Shown here one piece after another: positions 48,760 through 59,690 of a stretch of DNA of 64,000 nucleotides (the stretch's first letter is position 1; the number at the start of each line of letters is the position of its first letter). Under the pieces are notes generated by a model that was not told the DNA's origin, ran no database searches, and worked only from the letters and a program-made list of their open reading frames with translations. The stretch lies in NCBI RefSeq assembly GCF_963576545.1, contig NC_083649.1:6042906-6106905 (forward strand), read 5' to 3'. The translations under genes and the position numbers were made by a program. The stretch comes from Limanda limanda. Lineage: Eukaryota; Chordata; Actinopteri; Pleuronectiformes; Pleuronectidae.

Positions 48760-49090
48760 CATTCAGGCTTGTTTTCAAAACATCGCCCTCCCTCTCCCGC
48801 CGCCGCCACCGCCGCCGCGCTCCCGATTTTTGTCTCTCGCCCATTCAGCGATGGCTTGGTTTCGCTTTTCTTCCAGCGAGGGCGACTGACAAGTAACCAG
48901 TGTGCAGCTCGCGCCTCGGAGAGACCTTCCCACACTCGCCATCCCGCCGCCATTTTGTTGCTAACCTCGTCAGGCGCGCTAAACTAAAAAAACGCCAAAT
49001 CGTTTCCTTTGTGTATCCTGCACGCGAATCGGTAATCCTTCCCGTCGTTCTGCAATATTTCCTTGGCGGCGTGCGCTTTGAACTGTGGAT
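48760..49090. promoter_or_regulatory. Intronic CpG-rich block with YY1 motif
   Basis: CpG-dense sequence including a GCCGCC run near 48799-48818 and GCCGCCATTTTG at 48946-48957, the full reverse-strand YY1 consensus often seen just downstream of TATA-less promoters. This may be an alternative promoter of zbtb16, a promoter of a non-coding transcript, or an enhancer. No start site or open frame with a known domain supports a choice. Confidence 0.4.
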
Positions 49091-52075
49091 TGCAGTGCGG
49101 GTGTAAAGTGGTGTCTAGCACCAGACTGTTGCTGTTCACACTGTCACGTCTGCCGTCTCCTCCGCGGCTTCCAGCGTCATCTCAGTTCAAAGAGGGAGGA
49201 AGGCGGCTTCACAGGCGTTTTATGATTTTATGGAGCAGGAGGAAGCGTTGTTGGGAAGGTGTTGGACCGCTCTCTGCGCTCCGGCTCCCAAAACGTCACT
49301 TCAGACTCTGAATGCTCGTGTCTGAATCCCGTGTTCACACTGTGATAAGCTGCTGTACATTGTGATTTCCTCTCATCTGACTCCACTGGCGAAGGAGTGA
49401 AGATGTTCAAGGTAGATCCTCAACTTCTGCAGTTCAGAGCAACAACACACAGCTCGACATCTGCTTGTTAATTCACCAAAAGTTTGTTTGCATGCGCGGA
49501 ATAAAACATATGGACCCAGACAGACGAGCATCCTGTCATCCCGCTTTCCTTCATTTCCATTTTTCGGCAAATTGATTTTCCCTGAGTTTCTGCAGCACAA
49601 GCTGTGATGGAGAAAAATGTTTTTGAGTTTGTGATGGAGTAAAAAAAATAATAAAAACAACACAACCTGTTCTGGTTTTTCAAGTAAGAGAGAGAAATTG
49701 GGATTCAGCTGAGAACATCAACGTTTTCCTCTTAATTTGTGTCTGATTGCATCTGAAAGTCTCGGTGCATACAATAAATTCTATGTTTTGATAGAGAAAA
49801 CTAAGTGGAGGAGAGAAAAATCAGCATAATTGTTGATTTAAGCCATTTTGGAAAGAATTTAGACTGAAATTAAAATATTTTTATAGTGTAATTTACATTT
49901 TGAAGGTTTAATTTGTCTATATTTTAGGAAAATAACTCTATTGGAAGCGTCTGCACTTAATTTGACCCACACATTGAGATTCATGGGCCTCATGAGAATG
50001 TTTGAGATAAATTGTGATAACATTTTTGGCAGAATAACCTAATTTAATAGATTCTGACCCTGGCCCCTGCTGGTTTTTAAGATTTTAAGTCCAGACAGGA
50101 CTCTTCATCATCTCCTTCTCACACTTTTCTTGTCTTATCTGGTCCTAATAAGTTCTAATAACACTTTACTCCCTCTGGAATCCAAGCTGCTCACGTTACA
50201 GATCTCCTCCCACAGTGACTTTATCAATACGTCTAACTGAGGTGATTCCAGGAACCTTGTTGACTCGTGTCTCGACCGTTTACCCTGGACTTAGCGGTGG
50301 AGCCGTTTAGACCTTTGGTCCCATAACTCAGACACAGATGACGGATGATGGTCTTTGGGAAAATCCTTAAACAAATACAAGTTTCTGTGTGAAATAAATC
50401 CCCAAATTCCCAAATGATTCCTTCCTTTTTACGCTCCAGTTTGAAAACATTCACTTCCCCCGGTGCTGAGCTGAAAGCCGACCACAGGAGCAGTTTCTTG
50501 TTTGTGTCGTGTATCTTTAAAAAAGTCTCTTTATGCACAAAACCCTGGAAAAGAGTTGTAATGTTTTTTTGTTTTATTGTCGGAGGAAACTTTGTCCAAA
50601 AATACCACGTTTACTGGCCTTTTTCTTATTAATTCAGTGAGAGTAAGTCATTTACAGTATGTGGAACATGCTGCTTCACTTTACTTTTATTTACCCATTT
50701 GCACTTTGTGGAGTCGTCGGCTCTTTTGTGCTGAAGGACTCATTCTCTCTTTGCTGCATCTGCACATTTTACATCAACACCATCACTTGTTCCGTAAACA
50801 TCAGTTTTACTTCTGAAAGAATCATCATCCTCCACTTGGGCTAAAAATATATATTATACGTCAAACTGTAATGTAAACCAGAAACAGAAATTCAGAAATA
50901 TGTTGTTAATCCCCTGGTGGAAATTCTGTAAACAAATGAAACTAATTTTTTAAATGGATTATCTTCAGGGTCTATTTCTAAATGCTAGGTGGAAACCCTG
51001 TTAATGTATTTGCTTTAATACCTCAAACCATGCAAGTAAAATATTCAAGATATCTCAGTATATTATGATGCATTCATCCATTATTTAAAATACTATTTAG
51101 AGTATACTTACATTTACATATTTCATGTGTAATTTCGTTTAATAACTAGATCTAGAAAGTGCTGTCCGGAGTCCAGACGATTCCCGAAGGAGCGATCTGT
51201 CCAGATTATTCCACCGCAAACTGAAGGACATTTGTAGTTCATAGACATAATTTCAGATTAGCTGTGATCAAAGGGCTCGGGCCGTAATGTGAAATAAAAC
51301 TCACCAGCGAAACTAAGAGTGATGGAATCCTCTGAGGCTTAGCGGCTTTTAAAAGCTCCTCTTCTTTTTTTACAGGTATTCAAGTTATGACCCTGCATTT
51401 ATGAGGAGCTAATACTTCATCTTGTGCGATTTGACTGAGCAAATGCATCCATTGGTCCTTTTTGGAGGCTAAATACTCTTAAACTTCTATATTCCACACC
51501 CAGAGAATATGTAGTTTTATACGTAGGACCCCTCATCCTTGACATATTCATTCACTCTCGTGATTAAGAGCCCAGTATACACAGTGGAGGCTGATGAGGA
51601 GTGGAGGAAGCAGTAGAGGAGTCCGGCCACATCTTGATCATCCCTGAAACTCTCCAAACGTCTTTTGCTTTGTCTGGGACGCCGTCTGACCCCCCCCTCT
51701 ACCTGCTCTCTGTGTACTTTGGCGTTTCCCGCCTTCAGTCACCACATTTGCACGCTGCCAAATAATCCATCATCGGACAAATTTCTTCTCCCTCCTTCTT
51801 AAATAAACTCCACGGCAGCAGCAGCAGCAGCAGCAGAGCCGGCCGGTCAGATAATCCTCCGTGGAAATGCAGCCGCTGACAGATGTGTGCATGGTTATCA
51901 AGAATTACAGCCGCAATAAGAAAGACTGAACTTTATCCCCTGGCAGCAACAATACAGTGCAGGAGCCGTGAGCTGTTATTATATGGTAAACATCCTGGAC
52001 ATGATGTGCCAGCTGTAATCCCGTGACTTCAAATCTCCACAAACTGCTGAGGTGGACATCTTTTGTTTCTACTGT
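49091..52075. other. Intronic, nothing recognised apart from short motifs
   Basis: Mostly AT-rich unique sequence. A steroid-receptor-like element occurs at 49659-49673 (see findings). A short CAG run lies at about 51817-51836. The 96-101 codon frames at 49373-49663 and 50233-50538 have no recognised domain. Confidence 0.4.
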
Positions 52076-52115
52076 ATGTGTGTGTGTCTGTGTGTGTGTG
52101 TGTGTGTTCGTGTGT
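52076..52115. repeat. (TG)n microsatellite
   Basis: Interrupted TG tract. Confidence 0.9.
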
Positions 52116-53025
52116 AATAATCCCAAGTGTCGACCTGTGGATGTGTTTGGATACAGATGGGAGGTGAAGTACTGAGCAGGTTGATCCTCTGGAAAAAGAT
52201 AGAAGGTTGCAAGGAAGGGGAAATGGTTACTGCAGGCAAGGATTTTGAAGCATGTGCATTTAAAAAATATAAATGTTTTATTAGATGCATCATGGGAAAT
52301 GTAGTATGAATTGTTTTAGGATTTTAACCCATTCTTCTTGATCCTCAACTTTAGGAGCGTGTATAAGACTGAAAAGGCAGATTAAACCTTTTAAATAGAG
52401 CTTCAAGCCGTAATTATTTAGATTATATTCTCTTACGTTTTCCCAGAAATTAAATGAAATCTAAAAAGTAGCAAAAAATAGCAAATAATGCAAATAAAAG
52501 CAGGAAATTCTCTATTCTTAGATATTTTGGCAGATGTTTATATGTATAAACAATCTGGAGCTTTTATTCGCTGAGAATAGATTTGTGAATGCACGAGAAG
52601 TGTTTGATCGGTAATTTTTTTCTTCTGTGCTTAAAGAAAGAAACTCAAAGAGGTTAAGAGGCAAACGACGACCTGTGATTTTAATATAAGCAGCGTTAAT
52701 CGGTTCAGATTTTTCAAACTTCTGTTTTTCGTGTGATTCCAGAGTGGATGAGATATTTCCAGGGCTTCGCGACGACGTCCACTCAATGTGAACTAACCTC
52801 TGATTAACACTCCTCTCCTTGTGTGTGTGTAAGAGAAATAAGAGAAAGTGAAAGCTTTAACTCCTGTGTCTTTGTAACGAGCTCAATGTGAGTGAAGACT
52901 CTGAAAAATCGCCTTGAACGTGAAGCGCTGAACTTATGAGGATCGCTTGGAGTGGAAGGGGAGAGGAGGCAAAATAGAAACACTCGCACTTTTGATGTTT
53001 AATTTAATGTTTATCCAAGAGGACG
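52116..53025. other. Intronic, nothing recognised
   Basis: AT-rich unique sequence with no exon, RNA gene or repeat identified. Confidence 0.45.
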
Positions 53026-53048
53026 GAGAGAGAGAGAGAGAGAGAGAG
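53026..53048. repeat. (GA)n microsatellite
   Basis: Pure GA tract of about 11 units. Confidence 0.93.
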
Positions 53049-53228
53049 TAACATCAAGATCTCCACTCATGGCTCCGGATAAGAAAAACATCCTTTGTGC
53101 GTATTATACAAATTAAATTGTCAGAATCTGTTGTGAATAGAGCTCTCAAGTGTGTGAGACAAGCTTCTGACCTTGCACCAAATCATTCTCGTTGAAGGGG
53201 AGTGCACACATCGCTACAAAACATCTCA

Positions 53229-53270
53229 TACACACACACGCACACAAACACACACACACACACACACACT
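53229..53270. repeat. (CA)n microsatellite
   Basis: CA tract with two interruptions. Confidence 0.93.
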
Positions 53271-53637
53271 CCTGCATCAACTTTTTTATCGCTCGAACAT
53301 GAACGCTTGTTTTTCAGACCCAGTGTGCAGACGTCTCCGTTCCTCACGTGTCACGATGTTCTAGCACCTAATGCATTTCATCAGAATCTTTTTTTGCTTC
53401 TGCCCCATAATCAATATCAATCCGTTCTGATTATACTTCTGAGGTTTGGAGGCTTTGAAACGGAGGAAGATCTCATCTTCACTCTGTTACACCACCCACA
53501 AGTCATTGCACTCGAGCTTTCTCTAATTTATCTTTGGGCAGATGACCTAGAAATTTGCATTTTTACTTATGATGTGTAACAGCATGAAAATACTCATGTT
53601 TTTTCATGTACACTACTTTATATCCAAAAAAGAGAAT

Positions 53638-53702
53638 CAGGGGCCAATCAGATTATAGTTGGGGCCAGTGCCCCCTTGGACCCACCCCTGGATCTGCCCC
53701 TG
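53638..53702. mobile_element. hAT-like terminal fragment or minimal MITE
   Basis: The segment begins CAGGGGC and ends GCCCCTG, short inverted termini. Its right end CCTGGATCTGCCCCTG is the reverse of a CAGGGGCGGATC-type terminus that I associate with fish hAT elements. The interior GGGCCAATCAGATTATAGTT also recurs in that repeat type. Only 65 bp remain. Confidence 0.5.
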
Positions 53703-56700
53703 TCAGTTTGTTTAGGTGAAAACTCTACATTGTTGTATGAATAGTGACCTTTACGACCTTCAGAATATCCTTAAAGTTTCACTCGTTGTATTAAATAGAT
53801 TTCTTAAATCATGAAGGCATTTGTCCACGTGTAATATGAGGTTGCAACATTTCATTTATTTCAGAACTCCTCTCTTATAACTGAAAATGGAAATGGTAAT
53901 TTTTCCACTGATGCTGATTTATCACTACGGCCGGTGTCTGTGGTTAAATATGTATTTTTTGGGCAGGTTTTACAGTGCAGCAGATTAGTCTCCGTGTACT
54001 AACGTACTCACTGTAAAATTTATCTGATTCATCACGTGCATCCGTCCACGATCAACAGTCGGTTTATTAACTCGTCTAATCAATGCTTCTGCGGCTGCTG
54101 CGCTCGTATTGTGAAATAAACTGTAACCTTCAAAATGTGGCAATGAAGAATCGAGCAAATCTCCTGACGAGTACCCACATCTTTTTATTTAGTGTTGGGT
54201 ATAGAAATCGTCTAATATTCAACACTCAAAGCCATATTTATATTTCACAACCCATTTTATGCAATATGTAATACTTATTTTCAATAAAATACAGTAGAAA
54301 TGCTTCTCTCCCCTTTTAAAAGAGGAAATCTTTTATTAAAGGCTAAGCTAATGAGGCTAATAAACCCTTTTGGACACTTCCATTGCTACAGAGGCTCAAA
54401 ACACAGCCGCACTTTTATTTTGTCCCAAAAAAAGACATATTCATAAGTTCCTGGGCTTCAGAAATTCCTTTCCTGCTCCATGTTTTCAACGTAAAGTAGT
54501 TCCCTGGTCCAATCTGGAAGGATTCACTGGAAGGGAAAACCAACTTTGACAGCCCAGCTCCAACATGCACAGGCGAGGGCGGAGCTTCTCTTCCATTTCC
54601 CGTCATTATCACTTATGCATTGCTGCATATTCTCTCTCTCTGCATCTCGCTGTCTCTGTTTAAAAACAGCCGAGCCGCTGATTTCACCAAACCAAACAAA
54701 CAAGAGAGCAGCAGCAGCAGTAGAGACACGGGGCCTCGGTGACTCATGTCGGCCGAGAACATCCCTCTCTTTCCAGCCCCTGCCTGCGGTTTTGGAAATC
54801 ATTTTGCCGCGCCGTCGTGTCACTGTCAGCGTCTAATCTCATCGGTAAGCCCCGGGCAGGCCACAGTGTCCTGGCTGCCCACATCTGAGCAAACACCCTG
54901 GGAGAGAAAGACGCCGACCTTTCAGCGAGGTGACAGAGGAATGATGAGCGAGGGAGGGATGGGTTAGCGAGAGGGGAAATATACAGTTCTGTTGCCGGCA
55001 CCTGTCTTGATATTCATCTTCCAGGTGTAGGAACAGAATCCTCTGTCCGCCTACAAGTGATTCCAGCGAGTGGCTCCAGGCAGCGAACACTGTACAGCCT
55101 CCTGGAGACCGGCTCCCAGACTGGATCCCTCTTTTATTTACTCCAGCTCTTTGAAGGTTATTTACAGACCCGAGTAAAGCTGAATGATATGAGAGGGGTT
55201 GTCATAGTGATATAATATTGTTTTCCGTAATGCTCGTACGTTAATTTACATGCTTTTGTTACAAATATAATACGGTTATCAAGCATAATTTATTGGTTTA
55301 CAAATCAGTCAGCAAACAATTGCAATATAGCTCACATTTAATAAGAATTTCGAGTTTAAGATGTGTTTCAGATTAATTTAATATATAAATCAGTTAAACA
55401 AAAGGAAAAATACAGTTATACTTTGATATTTTCTGTCTTCCTGTAACCAAGAGGCAAAATATATATAACAAACAAAGATTGTGGAACGACAAGGTCGACA
55501 AATGTGTATTTTTTTTGCGAGTTCTTCTTTTCATGTTAAAATGGTTCGATTCCCGGCTAACTGACCTAGCACCGACCGTAGCAGCATCCTGGCTTCAGTA
55601 CCAGTCAAAAAGGTTTTTGAATGATATAAGAAAATACAACTAAGCCAGATTATTTTGTTGCAAAATGATAAAAATGTGCGACCAGACCATTTGTGTAGCA
55701 GAGACCCTTTAAAAACACACATGCAGGTTTCATTCCCTGTTGTGAAATGAATGTTTTCCAGCTTCCACAGCAGAGACCTATAGCAGAAAAAGGAAAAGAA
55801 CGAACCGATCATGGACGGCAGTGTTTTTTTGTTTCACGCTGACATACATTAGCGCCATCGTTATTGTGAACAAACCAATTAAGGTGGTCAGACGTGTCCT
55901 CTCATCCCACTCCTCTCCCACCGTCCCTCTGTTTTGCTACAAAGCTAATTAAAAATGGCATGTTTTGTCTGACGTGGCCAGTGCCAGTCACAGTGCCGAC
56001 TTTGTTTGGAGGAGCCGGGGTGTTGCCAACAGGAATGGCTCCAACAGAGACTATTGAAAACGAAAGGCTCATTTCCATGCTTCAAAATAACACCAGGGAA
56101 CAATCAAGGTCGTGTTTATTAAAACACATCAGAGAAGTGGACTCGCCGCCAAAAGCTCCGGCTCAGCCAAACGCGACGCCGGCTCTGTGATCACACAGAG
56201 AAAAATGCGTCCGGCTTCATTTGACTAAAATGATAAGGTGGCTGGATCCACACGGTCACGCTGGGCTGTTTGTTGTCGCAGCCTTTCTGTGGAGTTAATC
56301 CTCCTCTGTAATCAATTCCTTTTTGCATCACTTTCAGCAATAAAGCAGACTGTGGACTGAGAACGCCATAGAGGAGGCGTTTGACAAAGGGTGGTTATTG
56401 TGTGTGTCTGTGTGTGTGTGTGTGTGATTGTGTGTGTGTAGCCACTTCCTGCAACAGTAACGCAGGCGTGCAGTATTTGAACTTATTCAGCATCTGGTGA
56501 AATGAACCCAGACCTCAAAAGGAGGAAGTGATAGTGAAATGGAGGAAGAGGAGACGCTTCCAGTTCCATTTGATCGGCTATTTGGAATCACTCACATGAG
56601 CCGTGGGTGTTATTCTTAGTTTCTTCGAACATGCACTTTGTACATCATTGAGTTCACAGGCGTGCACGTGGCGGCTTGTAGAGGAAGTGGCAGTACAGCT

Positions 56701-57233
56701 GATTCTCTGTCTAGTTGTTAATTTGCATCATTTATTAAATAAATAAATCTAAATATCACTGAGTTGCACAAGAATTTAAGGATAGGTTCAGATTCAAGAA
56801 TATGAAATAACAAATTCTAGCTGACATTAAATATGATGTGAAGCAAAAACACTTTTACACGTTCATCATTTTGATTTGAGACTGAATATGTTTACATGCT
56901 GTGATGTTGAAAATACCCATAATACACCATGTTTTCCTTCGTATTGCACTTTTCTTAACGGCCGAGAGAACGGATTAATTCGACGGAGTCCGGTCCTGAA
57001 CGCCGTCCAATACCATTAATTTGCAGGACAGGAGGTTTGCGTGGTGAAGCGTGAATTTGGTGGGTGGTGGGGGGGGGTGAGACTGAATACCTAACGAGCC
57101 AAAACAGGCCTAAACAAGACCTTGTCACCACCTGTCCCCTCACAAGCTGCTGGCCTGCTCCTCGCCTCTGCTTGTCCTCTGATAAGCAATCGCCTTGAGC
57201 CGCTACGCAAACTTTTTTAGGACAGTGCTCATT

Positions 57234-57266
<33 letters not shown>

Positions 57267-58214
57267 CAAACACACACTAGGCCAGCGTCCTTCACAAGTG
57301 GACTGACTGACAGGGCAGAATGGATGCCTTCGCTGAGGCCATTGTCTTTCGGTCAAGCTTTACGTCGTTTCCCTCTCGGACAAAGGTCGTTAATCACGAC
57401 AGCATAAAGCTCCGGCCATTAGCGGTTGATGAATGACCCGGCCCACCGGTCAAGCCTTGACCTCCCTCCCCTGGTGGGGGTAATCTACTCCTCTTTTTCT
57501 TGAGTCAAAGTTTGAAGTGTTCGGCCGGTTTGAGTCGGAAGGTGCAGCCCGAGGATTCCAGTCGGTCAAGCTTTACAGTATCTATTTACCCAGCTCTTAG
57601 TATTAGTCTCACACACACACACAGACACACAGGATGCTTTCAGTCCTTATCTCTGCTGCTTTTAGGACAGCTGTTGAGTGCAAGCAGCTGACCTCTGACC
57701 CCCCCCAGCACCACTAGGCTCCTTCCCTCCCACCGCAACCAGTACAACCAGCATGACAACCCCCCACCCCTCTATAAATTCCTTCCCCCTGCCAGCTCCA
57801 AAGCACTTTTGTCTGTCTGGTGTTTGTCCAAATGAGACTTTTCCTTTGTGCGCCCAAAAAAAACACCAATGCTAAAAAAAAAAAAAAGAAGCAAATCGCA
57901 TATATTATAATTTACACCATTTGCTCCGGGGCAAATTGATGGAGAGGAACTTGTGTTTCCAGACAGCGTGTGTGTGTCTGTGTGTGTGTACATTTAGAAC
58001 CACACCATATGTGAGGAGTCAGCCGTGCAGCCACTGGTTGCATGAATTCCTCGGCGAGTCTGAAACATATGTGAGGAGCCGAGGGTCTTCTCAGGTCATG
58101 TTATGGGAATGAAGACGGGGGTCTCTGCTGCTCGTGTGTGCTCTGCCGCTGTGTCTCCTTCACCACGGTAAAATAAACTTGCAGAAGAGGTGTGGGGGGG
58201 GAGGTTTTGGTTTC
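53703..58214. other. Intronic; candidate conserved stretches and microsatellites, no gene
   Basis: TG/CA tracts lie at about 56399-56440, 57234-57277 and 57608-57628. Complex unique stretches are at about 54320-54470, 54730-55010, 55830-56210 and 57130-57450. They are rich in homeodomain-like TAATTA/CTAATT cores and are candidate enhancers on texture. A 98-codon frame at 55894-56190 overlaps one of them but has no known domain. GGTTCGATTCC at 55543-55553 is an isolated B-box-like motif. Confidence 0.35.
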
Positions 58215-58228
58215 CGCCTAGAGGGCAC
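58215..58228 (+). promoter_or_regulatory. Candidate CTCF motif
   Basis: CGCCTAGAGGGCAC matches 12 of 14 CTCF core positions, including the whole TAGAGGGC centre. Same orientation as the other candidates in the window. No binding evidence. Confidence 0.35.
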
Positions 58229-59369
58229 TATACTGCCTTCAACATAAGGAGCTCCCACGGCAACCTGAACACACACACACACACACACACACAGATGCAA
58301 AGAGAGCTGGACTGTACAACAGTTGTGTTCACAGAAACTCAAATATTCAGTTTTATTTGTCAGTATCTTAAAAAGGATCGGGTAGATATTTAAAAAGAAA
58401 AAGGAAGTAGTCCCTCTTAGAAATGTGCAGTGACCCTTTCAGAGTAAACTCTTCAGGTACCATGTGTTGATGAGTCATTCTAATGCTAACACCATGTTTT
58501 TAAAAGTCAAATTGAACCGACTCCAGCTGTGAGAAAGTCGACTAAAGTGCAGAAAAGTTTTAAAGGAAATGAACAAAGTCTCCCAAAGGGAAACTACTCC
58601 CCTGATTTATCAGAACATAATGATTTCAGGGTAAGAGAAGTGCCGTTAACGTTAAACTCCTCGGTAATCATACATCGTGTGGAACTGACGTGGAGCTGCA
58701 GCTGTTAAATGTTCTCGCTGCAAAAAGGGAAACAGGACAATTAATTATGAGTGAGCACAGAATAATCTGTCTCAACTGTACTAAAACACGCTGTCATTAC
58801 TTCACAAGTACGAGGTTGTTGCACTTTTGCCACTTCAAACACATCCTGTAATAATACGGCTGGAGGCAAAGTGTGTTGTAAGTTATTGCTTCAAGATGCA
58901 ATGTAAAACTTTTCTTTTTCTCTCTGTGTGTGTAAGGACGGCAGTTAGATGGAAGACAGTGCACGGCCCGTAGGATTCACAACCGGTGCATGTAACCTGG
59001 TTTAGTGCCTGGAGCCCTCGGAGTATAATTTCAGATCTCATTGAGTTTCAATTCAGTGGTTGCAAAAGCTTTTGAGTATTTTGTAGTATTTGCTGTTTCC
59101 TGTCGGCTGCTGCTGTCGATGCTTATCTGCTGTCGACATGTGAATATCCTGCAGAGGTCTTTTAGGTTTTTAAGAAAAGAAAGAAAAGTTAAATTCAATA
59201 GAAATATAGTTATTCTCATATTGAGCTTTAACCCTCTGGAGTCTGCAGTCAAATAGTTGTTTGTTTTTGCCTCTAACATGTCGATCAAACGGAAAATTAT
59301 AGGTAAATAATATACAGGCAGTGTTTGGCTGAAAAAAAATATGCCAAACATAACAAAATAAAACGTTTT
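58229..59369. other. Intronic; CA tract, otherwise nothing recognised
   Basis: A (CA)n tract at 58269-58293, then AT-rich unique DNA. A 124-codon minus-strand frame at 59031-59405 is AT-rich chance sequence with no recognised domain. Confidence 0.4.
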
Positions 59370-59690
59370 AATGTGGTATATGAAGACAAAATCATTCAAA
59401 AGCATCTCGCTGAGGGTTAAATGTATTTTACAATAAAATCCTGACTACACAAATATCAAACTATCTCTTATATATGAGACTTGTTCTTGGAGCAGCTTTT
59501 TATTTCCCTAATGTAGTATATGTATATTTAATGTGGTATATGAAGACAAAATCATTCAAAAGCATCTCACTGAGGGTTAAATGTATTTTACTATAAAATC
59601 CTGACTAAACAAATATCAAACTATCTCTTTATATATGAGACTTGTTCTTGGTGCAGCTTTTTATTTCCGTAATGTTCTAGAAACAAGTGC
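59370..59690. repeat. Two-copy tandem repeat, 160-bp unit
   Basis: TAATGTGGTATATGAAGACAA starts copies at about 59370 and 59530. The copies are almost identical through CATCTC(G/A)CTGAGGGTTAA, TATCAAACTATCTC and GACTTGTTCTTGG, so the duplication is recent. Confidence 0.93.

Noticed and set aside
55543..55553. Perfect tRNA B-box-like GGTTCGATTCC
   Set aside because: No A box or cloverleaf upstream; the sequence before it is T-rich. Probably chance or a trace of a SINE.
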